Below are positions 8,277 to 18,706 of a DNA stretch of 48,008 nt, piece after piece. The number at the start of each line of letters is the position of its first letter. The stretch's first letter is position 1. A program made the position numbers and the translations under genes. The stretch is from an uncultured Mycoplasmatota bacterium (GTDB lineage: Bacteria; Bacillota_I; Bacilli_A; RF39; UBA660): contig CANSFI010000014.1 in assembly GCA_947646095.1 (NCBI GenBank), positions 1-48,008 of the forward strand. The letters run 5' to 3'. The notes below the pieces were generated by a model, which had not been told where the DNA came from, made no database searches, and saw only the letters and a program-made list of their open reading frames with translations.

Positions 8277-9334
8277 ATACTACCTACTTTTTCATTATTA
8301 TAATCATTAATATATTCATCTATACTTGTAAATGCTCTGTTTAAAAAGTTAGCATCTGTTAAATCGATTCCAATGCTTCTTAATAAATCAAGTACATCAG
8401 TATTAGCCATATTATAGTCATTTATATGATTGTTTAAATATATTATATCTTTCATATTACAGTATTTTATTGAATAATACGCTATAATAGTTCCTAAAAC
8501 ATATCTATAAGCATCAAATTGTGGTATTATTTTTTCATCAATAAGTTCCATCTGATTAAATTCTTGTTCATATAATATTTCTTGTTTATATTGATTTTCT
8601 ATTTTATCATAATTTTTTAATAAATTATTACATTCTCCATCAAAGTTATCTTTAGTTATTATTATATTTGGATAATATCGATTTAAATATTTAATTGTGT
8701 TTTTATCTATGGTGCCAAATTTTTCATAGGCTAAAATAATAACTTCATATGAACAGAAAAAATTACAAGAACCTTTAGTTGACCTTAACCTTTCATTATA
8801 ATCAATTTCTTCTTTTGATATGCCTTTATTAATTAAATAATTTGTAGCATATAGTTCAAAATATATTGATAAAAATTCAGTTAATAAATGTCTATTTATA
8901 CTTTTATTTTTTGAATTAGTATAGTGTATAAATTCATGTACTAATGTTATTACATCAGAATAGTTAAAATTCCTATTAATATTAATTAAATCAATATCAG
9001 ACGAATGATAAAAATGACTACCATAATATTTATTATTATAACTAAAATCTAACATTCCTGTTTTAATTAATTTGTCATATTCCTCTAAATAATTTGAATC
9101 AATATTTGCAATAATTTCTCTAGCAAGTAAATAAACACCGTTATATGTTAAATTATTCTCTTTATATACATTTGATAAATTATATTTTTTTATAAAATCT
9201 AAATATGAATAGTTTATTCTTGATATATTATAAATATTTCTAAGTAAAAATGAATCTTCCTTTTCTAGCAATATAAATATGTTATTTAAGCAACTACTTA
9301 GTTTTTCATAATCAACTTTTTCCATATTATTCAT
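8273..9334 (-). CDS. Putative HExxH zinc metallopeptidase-like protein
   Basis: A 353-residue, Asn/Tyr/Ile-rich soluble protein. The only clear motif is LVHEFIHYTN at about residues 130-139, an HExxH zinc site of gluzincin type, followed about 20-30 residues later by FLSIYFELYATNYL, whose Glu could be the third ligand. This arrangement recalls M3-like oligopeptidases, but the protein is shorter than those families. No signal peptide is visible. It overlaps the CofE-like gene by 8 nt and miaA by 4 nt, so the three are translationally coupled. The function is unknown. Confidence 0.6.
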   Translation of the reverse strand: MNNMEKVDYEKLSSCLNNIFILLEKEDSFLLRNIYNISRINYSYLDFIKKYNLSNVYKENNLTYNGVYLLAREIIANIDSNYLEEYDKLIKTGMLDFSYNNKYYGSHFYHSSDIDLININRNFNYSDVITLVHEFIHYTNSKNKSINRHLLTEFLSIYFELYATNYLINKGISKEEIDYNERLRSTKGSCNFFCSYEVIILAYEKFGTIDKNTIKYLNRYYPNIIITKDNFDGECNNLLKNYDKIENQYKQEILYEQEFNQMELIDEKIIPQFDAYRYVLGTIIAYYSIKYCNMKDIIYLNNHINDYNMANTDVLDLLRSIGIDLTDANFLNRAFTSIDEYINDYNNEKVGSI

Positions 9335-10514
9335 CAGCTAAATTATCAAAATAGCCTTGTACAAATACTACTGGAGTTCCTTTATCTCCACTACCACTAG
9401 TAAGATCACAAAGTGAACCAACTAAATCAGTAATTCTTCTTGGTGTAGTTCCTTGGGATGCCATATTTCCCTTTAAATTAGAATTTTTAGATCTTATTTC
9501 ATTTTTTACTGCCTCTTTTAGTTCTTCACCTTTTAAATCTGCAAATTTATTATCAGATATATATTTTAATTTTAATTCATTTGGAGTTCCCTCTAAACCG
9601 CTTGTATATGCAGGAGATACAACAGGATCAGCAAGTTCCCAAATATGTCCAACAGGATCTTTAAATGCTCCATCTCCATATACCATTATTTCAATCTTTT
9701 TTCCAGTTTTATTTTTTAATATTTCTTGTATTTTTAATACTAATTCATTTCCTGTTTTTGGAAATAATTTTAATCTTTCTTCAGTAGATTTATTAGATCC
9801 TAATAATCCATATTCTGGATTAAAACCACTACCATTAACTGGCTCATTCATAATTTCAAATAATCCATATACTTTTTTAGCACCTTTTTCTTTTAATATT
9901 TTTTTAGTTCTAAAACGAGTATGAATATCACAGTTTAATATGTCTTGTTCATAATTTAATATTGTAGTTGGATCATTTGAGAAGATAAAATCTATTTCGC
10001 AATTTTCACTTTTAACTAAATTTCTATAAAAATCTACCATATTAATTCCTGTAAATGGATGAATAAAATCTCCAAATTCTTTATTATATTCTTCTTCTGT
10101 TATAATATCTCCTAAATTATATTTACTATTATCTAGTTTATCTTCATCTAAAATACCATTGCCTACTTCATCGCTTGGGAAACTAAGAAGCATAGTTATT
10201 TTATCCATACCACGAGCTATTCCCTTTAAAATCATCGAAAAACGATTTCTACTTAATATAGGAAAAACAATTCCTATTTTCTTACTTGGAAATTTTCTTT
10301 GCATATCAAAAGCGATATCATCTACAGTTACATAATTTCCTTCACTAATTCCTACTACTGCTTCTGTAATAGCTATAATATCTTTATCTCTAAATTCGAA
10401 GTTTTCTGAAACTGAGGCTTTTATTACTGAATCTACTACAATAGAAGCCAAATCATCATTTTCTTTTATTATTGGGGTACGTATTCCTCTTACAACTGTT
10501 CCTACATTTCTCAT
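9327..10514 (-). CDS. CofE-like (F420-0:gamma-glutamyl ligase family) protein
   Basis: A 395-residue protein. The start IRTPIIKENDDLASIVVDSVIKA, then RDKDIIAITEAVVGISEGNYV, resembles the F420_ligase (CofE) fold. NDPTTILNYEQ, MVYGDGAFKDPVGHIWELADPVVSPAY and the final SGSGDKGTPVVFVQGYF follow. True CofE adds gamma-glutamates to coenzyme F420-0; longer homologues like this are widespread in F420-lacking Firmicutes with unknown substrate. No F420 pathway gene is nearby. I would call it a GTP-dependent gamma-glutamyl ligase homologue of unknown substrate. Confidence 0.7.
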   Translation of the reverse strand: MRNVGTVVRGIRTPIIKENDDLASIVVDSVIKASVSENFEFRDKDIIAITEAVVGISEGNYVTVDDIAFDMQRKFPSKKIGIVFPILSRNRFSMILKGIARGMDKITMLLSFPSDEVGNGILDEDKLDNSKYNLGDIITEEEYNKEFGDFIHPFTGINMVDFYRNLVKSENCEIDFIFSNDPTTILNYEQDILNCDIHTRFRTKKILKEKGAKKVYGLFEIMNEPVNGSGFNPEYGLLGSNKSTEERLKLFPKTGNELVLKIQEILKNKTGKKIEIMVYGDGAFKDPVGHIWELADPVVSPAYTSGLEGTPNELKLKYISDNKFADLKGEELKEAVKNEIRSKNSNLKGNMASQGTTPRRITDLVGSLCDLTSGSGDKGTPVVFVQGYFDNLADE

Positions 10515-10529
10515 ATTCTTTTCCTCTTT

Positions 10530-11552
10530 CTATTTTATAAACATACTATCTCCAAATGAAAAAAATCTATATTCATTTTTGATAGCTTCATTATAAGCGT
10601 TTAATATATTTTTTGTTCCTGCTAAGGCACTTACTAACATAACTAATGTTGATTTTGGTAAATGAAAGTTAGTAATTAAATTATCAACGGCTTTAAATTC
10701 ATAGCCTGGATAAATAAAAATATCAGTCCATCCACTACACTCTTTAAATGTTCCATACAAATTCATAATTGTTTCTAATGTTCTTGTAGATGTAGTCCCT
10801 ACACTAACTATTTTATGATTGTTTTTTTTGACTTCATTTAAAGTATTTGCTGCTTCTTTAGTCATCATATAAAATTCAGAATGCATTTTATGATTATTTA
10901 TATCATCAACATTTACTGGTCTAAAAGTACCTAGCCCTACATGTAAGGTAATATAAACTATTTCTATCTTTTTTTCTTTTACTTTTTCTAAAAGTTCTTT
11001 AGTAAAATGTAATCCTGCAGTTGGAGCTGCTGCACTTCCAATATTTTTAGCATATACTGTTTGATATCTATCTTTATCTTTTAATTTTTCATGAATATAA
11101 GGTGGAAGTGGCATTTCTCCAAGTTCTTCTAATATTTCATATAAAATACCATTGTATATAAGTTTGAATACTCTAATACCTTCTTCACCTATTTTAATAC
11201 ACTCAGCCTTTAACTTATTACCAAAATTAACAACAGTTCCAACCTTTACTCTTTTAGCTGGTTTAACTAAATATTCCCAAATGTTTTCTTCTATTTCTTT
11301 AATCATTAGTATTTCAATTACAGCTTCAGTATCTTCTTTAATACCATAAAGTCTAGCGGGTAATACTTTAGTATCATTTAAAACTAAGGCATCTCCTGGA
11401 TTTAGATAATCAATTATGTTATTAAAATGCTTATGTTTAATTTCACCAGTTTTTTTATCTAGTACTAATAATTTTGATTCATCTCTTTTTTTTAAAGGTG
11501 TTTGTGCAATTAAATGTTCAGGTAAATCAAAATCAAATTGCTGTGTTTTCAT
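10530..11552 (-). CDS. queA: tRNA preQ1(34) S-adenosylmethionine ribosyltransferase-isomerase
   Basis: The protein starts [17 protein letters not shown] at ATG 11552 with Shine-Dalgarno AAGGTGG; an upstream in-frame ATG at 11570 lacks support. Conserved motifs are [47 protein letters not shown]-like [20 protein letters not shown] and [18 protein letters not shown]. QueA transfers the ribosyl moiety of SAM to preQ1 in tRNA to make epoxyqueuosine. The queA-ruvB-ruvA neighbourhood is conserved, but tgt is not present in the window. Confidence 0.96.
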   Translation of the reverse strand: MKTQQFDFDLPEHLIAQTPLKKRDESKLLVLDKKTGEIKHKHFNNIIDYLNPGDALVLNDTKVLPARLYGIKEDTEAVIEILMIKEIEENIWEYLVKPAKRVKVGTVVNFGNKLKAECIKIGEEGIRVFKLIYNGILYEILEELGEMPLPPYIHEKLKDKDRYQTVYAKNIGSAAAPTAGLHFTKELLEKVKEKKIEIVYITLHVGLGTFRPVNVDDINNHKMHSEFYMMTKEAANTLNEVKKNNHKIVSVGTTSTRTLETIMNLYGTFKECSGWTDIFIYPGYEFKAVDNLITNFHLPKSTLVMLVSALAGTKNILNAYNEAIKNEYRFFSFGDSMFIK

Positions 11553-11578
11553 AATTACCACCTTATTCATTATAACAG

Positions 11579-11604
11579 AAAAAAGATCTTTATTAAAGAC
11601 CTTT
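11579..11604 (-). terminator. Terminator or attenuator upstream of queA
   Basis: On the minus strand AAAGGTCTT and AAGATCTTT pair around a 4-nt loop. One pair is G-U only in this orientation. A run of T follows. It overlaps the stop of the upstream gene. A TATAAT immediately downstream (about 11567-11572) may restart transcription for queA. Confidence 0.6.
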
Positions 11605-12220
11605 ACATAGATTTTCCTTTTGATTTTAATTGATATTTATTAATTATATTAATAGAGTCTTTTATAGCTATTTGTTTTTTTTCTTCAGTCATTTGATTAC
11701 TATAAAACTCTTCGATATAATCAAATATATCGTTACATATATCTAATTGTTCTACCACTACATCTGTATGTGATAGTATTGCTTGCAATACTTGAGGATT
11801 GGAAAGTAATCCACAATATAATTCATAATCACAAGTTGGAATACTAACCATAGCCATAGCTAATAAATTTAATTCTTCTCTTGTTAAATTTTTGGTTGTA
11901 TTAACTTTATTTAATAATGAAGCTGTGGTTAAGATTAATTGTATTTTACCTTTTTCAGTTGTATTTAAACAACTAATATACATTTTTTGTTCAACAAATT
12001 TTCTTCTTGTTTCTTCATCTTTTTCTTTTAATAATAGTAGGTATTCAAGTTTAGACAAATTAAAAATATAATCACTTTCAATCTCATCTAAGGCTTCTTC
12101 TAATTCTCCATCTTGTTTATTTTTATGAGCAAACGAAATTTCTTCTAATTTTTGAAGATAAAGTCTATTTTTCATTTCATCAAATATACTATTATTTTTT
12201 CTTATATCAACTAATTCCAT
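11603..12220 (-). CDS. Helical protein of unknown function downstream of ruvB
   Basis: A 205-residue, charged, probably all-helical soluble protein ([22 protein letters not shown]... [34 protein letters not shown]). No recognised catalytic motif, signal peptide or membrane segment is present. It sits 12 nt after ruvB with a strong Shine-Dalgarno (GGAGG) and ends in a terminator, so it belongs to the ruvAB transcript. I do not recognise the family. Confidence 0.6.
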   Translation of the reverse strand: MELVDIRKNNSIFDEMKNRLYLQKLEEISFAHKNKQDGELEEALDEIESDYIFNLSKLEYLLLLKEKDEETRRKFVEQKMYISCLNTTEKGKIQLILTTASLLNKVNTTKNLTREELNLLAMAMVSIPTCDYELYCGLLSNPQVLQAILSHTDVVVEQLDICNDIFDYIEEFYSNQMTEEKKQIAIKDSINIINKYQLKSKGKSM

Positions 12221-12232
12221 AAAAAACCTCCA

Positions 12233-13234
12233 TTAATTATTTTTTTCTTGATAATCTATATTCAAATGATCGTAAGCTTTTTTAGTTACTATTCTCCCAC
12301 GATTGGTCCTTTTAAGGAAGCCATTTTGTAATAGGAATGGTTCATATACATCTTCAATAGTAGTTTGTTCTTCTCCAATAGAAGATGCAATAGCTTCAAT
12401 TCCAACAGGACCTCCATCAAATTTTTCAATAATTGACTTCAATAGGTTATAATCTGTTTCATCCAATCCAAGTGAATCAACCTTAAGTCTATCAAGTGCT
12501 ATTTTAGTTATTTTTAAATCTATATGACCACTACCCATAACTAATGCATAATCCCTAACTCTTCTAAATAATCTATTAGCAATTCTAGGAGTTCCTCGAC
12601 TACGACGAGCAAGTTCTATAGCTGCTTTATCATCAATGCTGCAATCCAATACTTTGCTTGTTCTTTTTACAATCTTAGTAAGTTCCTCTTCAGTATAAAA
12701 ACTAAGTTTTGATACAATTCCAAATCTATCTCTTAATGGTCCTGTTAAATCACCTGCTCGTGTAGTTGCTCCTACTAAAGTAAATGGTGGAAGATCAATT
12801 TTTATGCTTCTACTTGATGAATCACTTCCAACAATAATATCTAAGGTAAAGTCTTCCATTGCTGAATAAAGTATTTCTTCTATAAATCTTGGTATTCTAT
12901 GGATTTCATCAATAAATAAAACATCACCAGGTTCTAATGTTGAAAGAATAGCTGCTAAATCCCCTGGTTTTTCTATTGAAGGTCCACTAGTTGTTTTTAT
13001 ATTACTACTAAGTTCATTGGCAATTATATAAGCAAGTGTTGTTTTTCCTAAACCTGGAGGACCATATAATAATACATGATCTAATGGTTCTTCTCGCATT
13101 TTAGCAGCTTTAATAAAAATACTTATATTTTCTTTTACTTCACCTTGACCTATATATTCTTCTAATAACGATGGTCTTATGTTAAGTTCTCTATCTTCAT
13201 CTAATTCGTTATTTGTAATAATACGTTCATCCAT
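12233..13234 (-). CDS. ruvB: Holliday junction branch migration helicase RuvB
   Basis: A 333-residue AAA+ ATPase: [11 protein letters not shown] at the start, Walker [12 protein letters not shown] (about residues 58-68), Walker B FIDEIHR, sensor 1 VGATTRAG, the arginine finger region GPLRDRFGI, and the C-terminal winged helix ([30 protein letters not shown]-like). It works as hexameric motors with RuvA to migrate Holliday junctions. It lies 10 nt after ruvA. Confidence 0.98.
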   Translation of the reverse strand: MDERIITNNELDEDRELNIRPSLLEEYIGQGEVKENISIFIKAAKMREEPLDHVLLYGPPGLGKTTLAYIIANELSSNIKTTSGPSIEKPGDLAAILSTLEPGDVLFIDEIHRIPRFIEEILYSAMEDFTLDIIVGSDSSSRSIKIDLPPFTLVGATTRAGDLTGPLRDRFGIVSKLSFYTEEELTKIVKRTSKVLDCSIDDKAAIELARRSRGTPRIANRLFRRVRDYALVMGSGHIDLKITKIALDRLKVDSLGLDETDYNLLKSIIEKFDGGPVGIEAIASSIGEEQTTIEDVYEPFLLQNGFLKRTNRGRIVTKKAYDHLNIDYQEKNN

Positions 13235-13244
13235 AAAGACCTCC

Positions 13245-13802
13245 TTATTTTAACATCAATTTTAAAGCTTCTTTTATTTGCATCTCTATATCATCTGATG
13301 CATTAATACTTGGCAATATTCTTTTTATATCTTGATTTTTATAACCTAATCCTTTTAAAACTTCTGTTAATTCTTCAAATTTGTTATCATTAGTATTATC
13401 GTTATTACTAGATACTAATTTACCTTTTAAGTCTAATATTATTTGTCTTGCTACTTTTTCTCCTATTTTAGGGAATTTTTTTAAATATAAAATATTTTCT
13501 CTTTCAATAGCATCTATTATTCCATCAATTGAACCTGTTGCAATTATTGGAAGAGCCATTTTACATCCCAGTCCCTTAACACTAATCAATTTTAAAAATA
13601 ATTCTTTTTCTTTTATATTTTCAAATCCATATAAACTTATTTCATCTTCTCTTACATATTGATATAAATATATTTGATATTCTTTATTTTCTTCAAATTG
13701 ATATGGATTAGCTGTATAAATAATATAACCAATACCATTATTTTCGATTACTACATAGTTACTATCTATTTCAGTAACTAATCCCTTAATATAAGAATAC
13801 AT
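13245..13802 (-). CDS. ruvA: Holliday junction DNA-binding protein RuvA
   Basis: A 185-residue protein with an OB fold ([28 protein letters not shown]), helix-hairpin-helix motifs ([40 protein letters not shown]) and a short C-terminal domain III ([20 protein letters not shown]) that contacts RuvB. Length and order match the family. Its start overlaps the end of the upstream membrane gene by one base. Confidence 0.96.
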   Translation of the reverse strand: MYSYIKGLVTEIDSNYVVIENNGIGYIIYTANPYQFEENKEYQIYLYQYVREDEISLYGFENIKEKELFLKLISVKGLGCKMALPIIATGSIDGIIDAIERENILYLKKFPKIGEKVARQIILDLKGKLVSSNNDNTNDNKFEELTEVLKGLGYKNQDIKRILPSINASDDIEMQIKEALKLMLK

Positions 13803-14104
13803 TATTTTTTCCTAAAAAATGTTTTTATAATATAAGATTCAAATATAATCATAGCAATAACATATAACCATATTAATACTGTATTAAGAATTCCTGTTGA
13901 ATAAGCGTTAAGAATTCCAGGAATACTAGTTGGAATATATTTATTTAATATTGCATAAATTTCATAGTTGGCTAATTGAAGTTTGAAAAAAGTAATTATT
14001 CTTAGGAAAATATCTACTATAGCAAGAAAATATATAAAACTACTAAATGTTTTGAAGAAAAAAACTACTATTCCTATTAAAATTACTAAAATTATTAAAT
14101 CCAT
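13802..14104 (-). CDS. Small CvpA-like or unknown membrane protein
   Basis: A 100-residue membrane protein with hydrophobic segments at about 2-28, 20-45 and 73-95 and a basic C-terminus (KTFFRKK). Similar short proteins with a CvpA-like feel sit beside ruvA or fmt in related genomes, but no diagnostic motif is visible. It is coupled to ruvA by a 1-nt overlap and lies 2 nt after the next membrane-anchored gene. Confidence 0.55.
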   Translation of the reverse strand: MDLIILVILIGIVVFFFKTFSSFIYFLAIVDIFLRIITFFKLQLANYEIYAILNKYIPTSIPGILNAYSTGILNTVLIWLYVIAMIIFESYIIKTFFRKK

Positions 14105-14106
14105 TA

Positions 14107-14817
14107 CTAATCACTACTTTCTATATTTACTACAATAGGACTTATTTCACCTATTAAACTATATTCTAAAATAACTTTATAATCAGAAGAATTAGAAAAC
14201 TCCTGCATACGATAAATGTGTGTTAAATCTAATTCTACTTTAATAATTTGTTCCTTATCTTGATATGTAGTTATACTAATATTTTCATTATTTTCAGGTT
14301 CGTCATTAGAATAATCTTTAATGAAATTATCTATACTAACTACATAATTATTGGCTATTATCCCATTTGCGTATTCTGTTTTGGAATCTAATTTGCCTTT
14401 ATCAATTAAATTTTTTATAAATAATGGAGTAAAACGCCAAATATCAAATTCTAACATTAATTCAGTTTCGATATAAGAATCTAATTTTTCATATAACTTA
14501 CTACCATCATAGTAATAATTTTTATTATTATAAGTTATTATTTGTCTATTGTTATAAACTCTACTAATTAATGTTCTATCTGGTTCATTTTGAATTGTCA
14601 CTTTTACTTGATAATTATTCATTTGTTCAAAATTTTGAATAATGCTCATTTTTTTATTACTAGTATAATCAATACTACTGTTTTTAGATCTAACAGAGGC
14701 TATCACTACTGTAAAAAAAATAATATATAATCCTAATATTAATAAAGAACGATATCTAGGTATATTCCAAAGTTCTATAAATTTTTGAATATACATATTT
14801 TCTTTAATTTTTTTCAT
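14107..14817 (-). CDS. Single-pass membrane-anchored protein of unknown function
   Basis: 236 residues with an N-terminal cytoplasmic stretch, one membrane segment (about residues 23-41, YRSLLILGLYIIFFTVVIAS) and an extracytoplasmic beta-rich domain with many Tyr/Asn (NYQVKVTIQNEPDRTLISRVYNN). No lipobox or catalytic motif is present. It lies between fmt and the small membrane protein in one transcript. Unrecognised. Confidence 0.6.
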   Translation of the reverse strand: MKKIKENMYIQKFIELWNIPRYRSLLILGLYIIFFTVVIASVRSKNSSIDYTSNKKMSIIQNFEQMNNYQVKVTIQNEPDRTLISRVYNNRQIITYNNKNYYYDGSKLYEKLDSYIETELMLEFDIWRFTPLFIKNLIDKGKLDSKTEYANGIIANNYVVSIDNFIKDYSNDEPENNENISITTYQDKEQIIKVELDLTHIYRMQEFSNSSDYKVILEYSLIGEISPIVVNIESSD

Positions 14818-14825
14818 TTATTAAC

Positions 14826-15788
14826 CTAATCAAGTATTTTTCCTATAATATTGTCTTTATTTTGACCATTAATAAACTCATGAGCATTCATTTTTTTCTT
14901 ACCTTCTAATTGTACTAAAGTAAATATAATTTCTCCATTATCAACTTTGACTCCAAAACCATCCTCATAAATAGCAGTTATTTGACCATTAAATAAATTA
15001 TTAAAAACATTGTCAGTTTCACGAGAAGCCCAAACTTTTAAAATCTTTCCTTCAAATAAACAATATGCTCCTGGCCATGAATTAAGTCCTCTAATTTGGT
15101 TATAAATTTGTCTTTTACTTTTAGAAAAATTAATGTGTTCATCTTCCCTTTTTATATTAAAAGCATATGTAGATTCAGATGAATCCTGTTTAGTTCTAGT
15201 ATTAGTCCCATCGATTATACTAGGTAAGACTTCTAATAAAAAATCACGACCTAATATAGCTAATTTATCGTGTAAACTACTAGCTGTATCATCATATTCA
15301 ATTGGTATTTCTTTTTTGGCAATAATATCACCTTCATCCATACCAGAAGTCATATACATAATAGTAATACCTGTTTTAGTATGACCATCAATAATAGCAT
15401 GATGAATAGGAGCCCCACCTCTAAGTTTGGGAAGTAGTGAAGCATGAACATTAATGCAACCAAGTCTTGGAGCTTCAAGTATTTCTTTAGGTAATATTTG
15501 TCCATATGCACAGGTTATAATTAAATCTGGTTCTAATGATAAAACTTCTTCGTATTGTTCTTTTATTTTTTCTGGTTGAATTACTAAAATAGTATTTTCT
15601 AATCCTACCTTTTTTACAGGAGTTTCTAAAATTTCTCCATGCCTTCCAACTGGCCTATCTGGTTGTGATACAATAGCACGAATATCATATTGTTCTAACA
15701 AACCTTTTAAAACAACTGCACTAAATTCAGGAGTACCCATGTAAACTATTTTTAATTTTTTTTCAACATTTAAATCTTCTAAATTCAT
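14826..15788 (-). CDS. fmt: Methionyl-tRNA formyltransferase
   Basis: A 320-residue protein: KIVYMGTPEFSAVVLKGLL at the N-terminus, then AYGQILPKEILEAPRLGCINVHASLLPKLRGGAPIHHAI, which carries the catalytic Asn-His and the SLLP motif, TGITIMYMTSGMDEGDI, and a C-terminal OB domain. It formylates initiator Met-tRNA with 10-formyl-THF. priA-fmt adjacency is conserved, although def, often between them, is absent here. Confidence 0.97.
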   Translation of the reverse strand: MNLEDLNVEKKLKIVYMGTPEFSAVVLKGLLEQYDIRAIVSQPDRPVGRHGEILETPVKKVGLENTILVIQPEKIKEQYEEVLSLEPDLIITCAYGQILPKEILEAPRLGCINVHASLLPKLRGGAPIHHAIIDGHTKTGITIMYMTSGMDEGDIIAKKEIPIEYDDTASSLHDKLAILGRDFLLEVLPSIIDGTNTRTKQDSSESTYAFNIKREDEHINFSKSKRQIYNQIRGLNSWPGAYCLFEGKILKVWASRETDNVFNNLFNGQITAIYEDGFGVKVDNGEIIFTLVQLEGKKKMNAHEFINGQNKDNIIGKILD

Positions 15789-15832
15789 ATTATCACCCTA
15801 TATTCCATTTTAACACAAATAAAGAAAAATAA

Positions 15833-17998
15833 CTATATTCTAAGTGGATTTAAACAAAATTCAACATTTAATTTATTGTTTGATTTATAATGATTATTTA
15901 AATATTCTAAGCATTTATAAATATCTTGTACCTTTTTATACTTTATAATTATTTGAATATGATATTTATTATTAACTTTTGGAATAGATGAAGCACTAGG
16001 ACCTAAAATTATTACATTGTTTAATTTGTTTTTTAAGAAGTCAACTATTTTTTTACCTTCTATATTGGCTAAATTAAAATCTAAAGCAATTATTTTAATT
16101 AAAGCTAAATTACAAAATGGTGGATATACTAAAGATTTTCTTATTTTCATCTCTTCATTATAAAAACTAATATAATCATGTTTACTAGCTGTAACTATAC
16201 TATAATGATTTATATTAAATCCTTGAATTATAACTTTACCATTTTTTTCTCCTCTTCCAGCACGTCCTGCAACTTGATTTAAAAGCTGAAAAGTTCTTTC
16301 TGCACTTCTAAAATCAGGTATATTTAAAGTTGCATCTCCATTTACTACTCCAACTAATGTTACGTCTTTAAAATCGAGCCCTTTAGCAATCATCTGTGTT
16401 CCTATTAAAATATCATATTCTTTATTTTGAAAAGAATTGATAATCCTCTCATGAGAACCTTTTAAACTTGTAGTATCAACATCCATTCTAATTACTCTAG
16501 CTGTTTCAAATTTTTCTTTAATTATTTGCTCTAATTTTTCTGTTCCCATTCCAAGATCCCATAAATCTTCACTTTTACATTCAGGACAACTTTTTATAAT
16601 ATTTTTTTCATAATTACAATAATGACATTTCATTTTATTTAATTTTTTATGATATGTTAAAGGAATATCACAGTTTGGACATTTATCAATATATCCACAA
16701 TTATGACAAGTTATAACAGTAGAAAATCCTCTTCTATTAAGAAGTAAAATTATTTGCTCTTCTTTTTGCAAACATTCTTTAATTGCATTATATAAACTAT
16801 TACTTATTATTTTATTTCCCTTTTTTATTTCTTCTTTCATATCAATTAATTCTACTTTAGGAAGATTGCTGTTAACTCTTTTTTTCATTTCTAATAATTT
16901 ATATATACCTTTTTTACTTCTTGTATAGCTTTCTATTTGAGGAGTAGCACTACCTAGTATTACAGGAATTTGATATTTTTTAGCTCTATATAAAGCTATG
17001 TCTATTGCGCTATATTTAGGATTATTTTCTTGTTTATAGGTATTTGTATGTTCTTCATCTATAATGATTAAGCCTAGATTAGTAAATGGAGCAAATATAG
17101 CACTTCTAGCACCTATTACTATTGAAACCTCTTTTCTTTCTATTTTACGCCATTCATCATATTTTTCACCATTACTAAGTCTACTATGAAGAATTGCGAT
17201 TTGACTACCAAATCTCCTTTTAAATATATTAACTATCTGTGGTGTTAAACTTATTTCTGGAACTAAAACAATTACTTCTTTTTTTTGTTTTAAAACCTCA
17301 TCTATAATATGCATATAAACTTCTGTTTTTCCACTACCTGTTACTCCATATAAAAGAAATGGCTGAAATTTATCTAAAGATTCTAAAACAGTATTTACAA
17401 CATTCGTTTGCTCTTCATTTAATAGTACATTACATTTTTCTTTTATATTGCTTGAATTAATTCGATATGTTTCTTCTTGGTATTCTTCAATAATATTATT
17501 TTTTATTAATGTTTTTAAAGCAGATAAAGATATTTCTGTCGCTTGTTTTTTTAAAACTTTATTTTTAGTAAACAAGTTTAGTATTTGTTTTTGAGCCTCA
17601 TTCTTAGCTTGATAATCTTTAGTTATTAGTTTTAAGTAAGTGATCATTTTTTTATTTACATTAAAACCTTTTTTAGCCTTTAAAGCTGTTGGTAACATTG
17701 TTTGATAAGCACAAATTAAAGTTGATAATGTTCTTTTACTAATATATTTTCCTAGTTCCTTCATTTCTTCGTTAATTACAGGATATTCATCTATTACTTC
17801 AATTATTTCTTTTAACTCATAGTCTGTTTTTTTATCATAATCTATTTCTAATATAAATCCTTCTAATTTCTGTCTACCAAATGGAACAAATACTCTTTTA
17901 CCAACTTGGATTTTATCTTTTAAATTATCTGGTACTTTATAAGTAAATGTTTTATCTATTTGTTTTGATTTTATTTCAACTAATACTTCAACTGTCAT
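15833..17998 (-). CDS. priA: Primosomal replication restart helicase PriA
   Basis: A 721-residue protein with the 3'-end-binding domain at the N-terminus (KSKQIDKTFTYKVPDNL...VGKRVFVPFGRQKLEGFI), Walker A GVTGSGKTEVYMH (about 217), DEEH box IIIDEEHT, the zinc-binding insert with CHNC, CPNC, CHYC and CPEC pairs (about 445-485), and helicase motifs GTQMIAKGLDF and QVAGRAGRGEKNG. PriA reloads the replisome at collapsed forks. A promoter lies just upstream and the gene leads the priA-fmt-ruvAB transcript. Confidence 0.97.
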   Translation of the reverse strand: MTVEVLVEIKSKQIDKTFTYKVPDNLKDKIQVGKRVFVPFGRQKLEGFILEIDYDKKTDYELKEIIEVIDEYPVINEEMKELGKYISKRTLSTLICAYQTMLPTALKAKKGFNVNKKMITYLKLITKDYQAKNEAQKQILNLFTKNKVLKKQATEISLSALKTLIKNNIIEEYQEETYRINSSNIKEKCNVLLNEEQTNVVNTVLESLDKFQPFLLYGVTGSGKTEVYMHIIDEVLKQKKEVIVLVPEISLTPQIVNIFKRRFGSQIAILHSRLSNGEKYDEWRKIERKEVSIVIGARSAIFAPFTNLGLIIIDEEHTNTYKQENNPKYSAIDIALYRAKKYQIPVILGSATPQIESYTRSKKGIYKLLEMKKRVNSNLPKVELIDMKEEIKKGNKIISNSLYNAIKECLQKEEQIILLLNRRGFSTVITCHNCGYIDKCPNCDIPLTYHKKLNKMKCHYCNYEKNIIKSCPECKSEDLWDLGMGTEKLEQIIKEKFETARVIRMDVDTTSLKGSHERIINSFQNKEYDILIGTQMIAKGLDFKDVTLVGVVNGDATLNIPDFRSAERTFQLLNQVAGRAGRGEKNGKVIIQGFNINHYSIVTASKHDYISFYNEEMKIRKSLVYPPFCNLALIKIIALDFNLANIEGKKIVDFLKNKLNNVIILGPSASSIPKVNNKYHIQIIIKYKKVQDIYKCLEYLNNHYKSNNKLNVEFCLNPLRI

Positions 17999-18024
17999 GT
18001 TATCACCTACTTTGTATTAAATTA

Positions 18025-18053
18025 ATTTTACCACAAACCTTTGTTCGTGTAAA
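18025..18053 (-). promoter_or_regulatory. Sigma-A promoter of priA
   Basis: Minus-strand TTTACA (18048-18053), a 17-bp spacer and TAAAAT (18025-18030). It lies about 27 nt before the priA ATG, which has an AGGTGAT Shine-Dalgarno. Confidence 0.65.
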
Positions 18054-18064
18054 TGATTCTTTAA

Positions 18065-18094
18065 CAAAAAAACCTATTTTTTAATTAAGGTCTT
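18065..18094 (-). terminator. Terminator after the sigma factor gene
   Basis: AAGACCT and AGGTTTT pair on the minus strand around an A/T loop, followed by a T run. It overlaps the sigma gene stop and separates the rbgA-mrnC-rlmB-sigma transcript from priA. Confidence 0.55.
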
Positions 18095-18706
18095 TATCTT
18101 TGATTTAATTCTATTCAATGCATTATCAATGGCTTTCTTATCTTTATCAAGGATATCAGCAATTTCTCTATATTTAAATCCTGATAATTTAAGTTCAAAT
18201 ACTTGTTGTTCAAAGGGAGTTAAACTATTTATTATATTTTCAAGTAAAGTGTGTTCATTTTCATATTCAACAACAATATTTTCTGGATTATAGCTATTAT
18301 CAGCTGTTAAACTTTCCATAATATTAAATTCATCATCGTCAGAGTATACTTCTAAGGACATAGATTCATTTAATATTTTGTGTTTTTGTCTTCTAGCTGA
18401 AACTAGAGCACTAATCATTTTTCTTTCAATACAGGTTCTAGCATAAGTATAGAAGGAAACTTCTTCTTGATCATCAAATGATTTTATGGCTGTGTTAAGT
18501 CCAATTAATCCTTCTTGAATCAAATCGTTAATTTCTAATCCTAAGTTAGATGAATAACCAATCATTTTTGTTGCTATAGTAATTATTAATGGTTTATATT
18601 TTTCAAATAAAATGTCACTAGCCTCTTCATTACTTTCTTTAACATAACTTATCAATTCATAATCGTTGTAATCCTTATAATCTCTATAATTCATTTCTAT
18701 TTTCAA
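18074..18706 (-). CDS. sigH: SigH-family RNA polymerase sigma factor
   Basis: A 210-residue sigma-70 family protein. Region 2 (LFEKYKPLIITIATKMIG...LEINDLIQEGLIGLNTAIKSFD...SFYTYARTCIERKMISA) is at about residues 33-100 and region 4 (LTPFEQQVFELKLSGFKYREIADILDKDKKAIDNALNRIKSKI) at about 163-206. The mrnC-rlmB-sigH order matches the Bacillus mrnC-rlmB-yacP-sigH locus with yacP missing. In Bacillus SigH drives transition-state, competence and early sporulation genes. Whether this organism sporulates cannot be judged. It overlaps rlmB by 23 nt. Confidence 0.88.
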   Translation of the reverse strand: MKIEMNYRDYKDYNDYELISYVKESNEEASDILFEKYKPLIITIATKMIGYSSNLGLEINDLIQEGLIGLNTAIKSFDDQEEVSFYTYARTCIERKMISALVSARRQKHKILNESMSLEVYSDDDEFNIMESLTADNSYNPENIVVEYENEHTLLENIINSLTPFEQQVFELKLSGFKYREIADILDKDKKAIDNALNRIKSKIKTLIKK

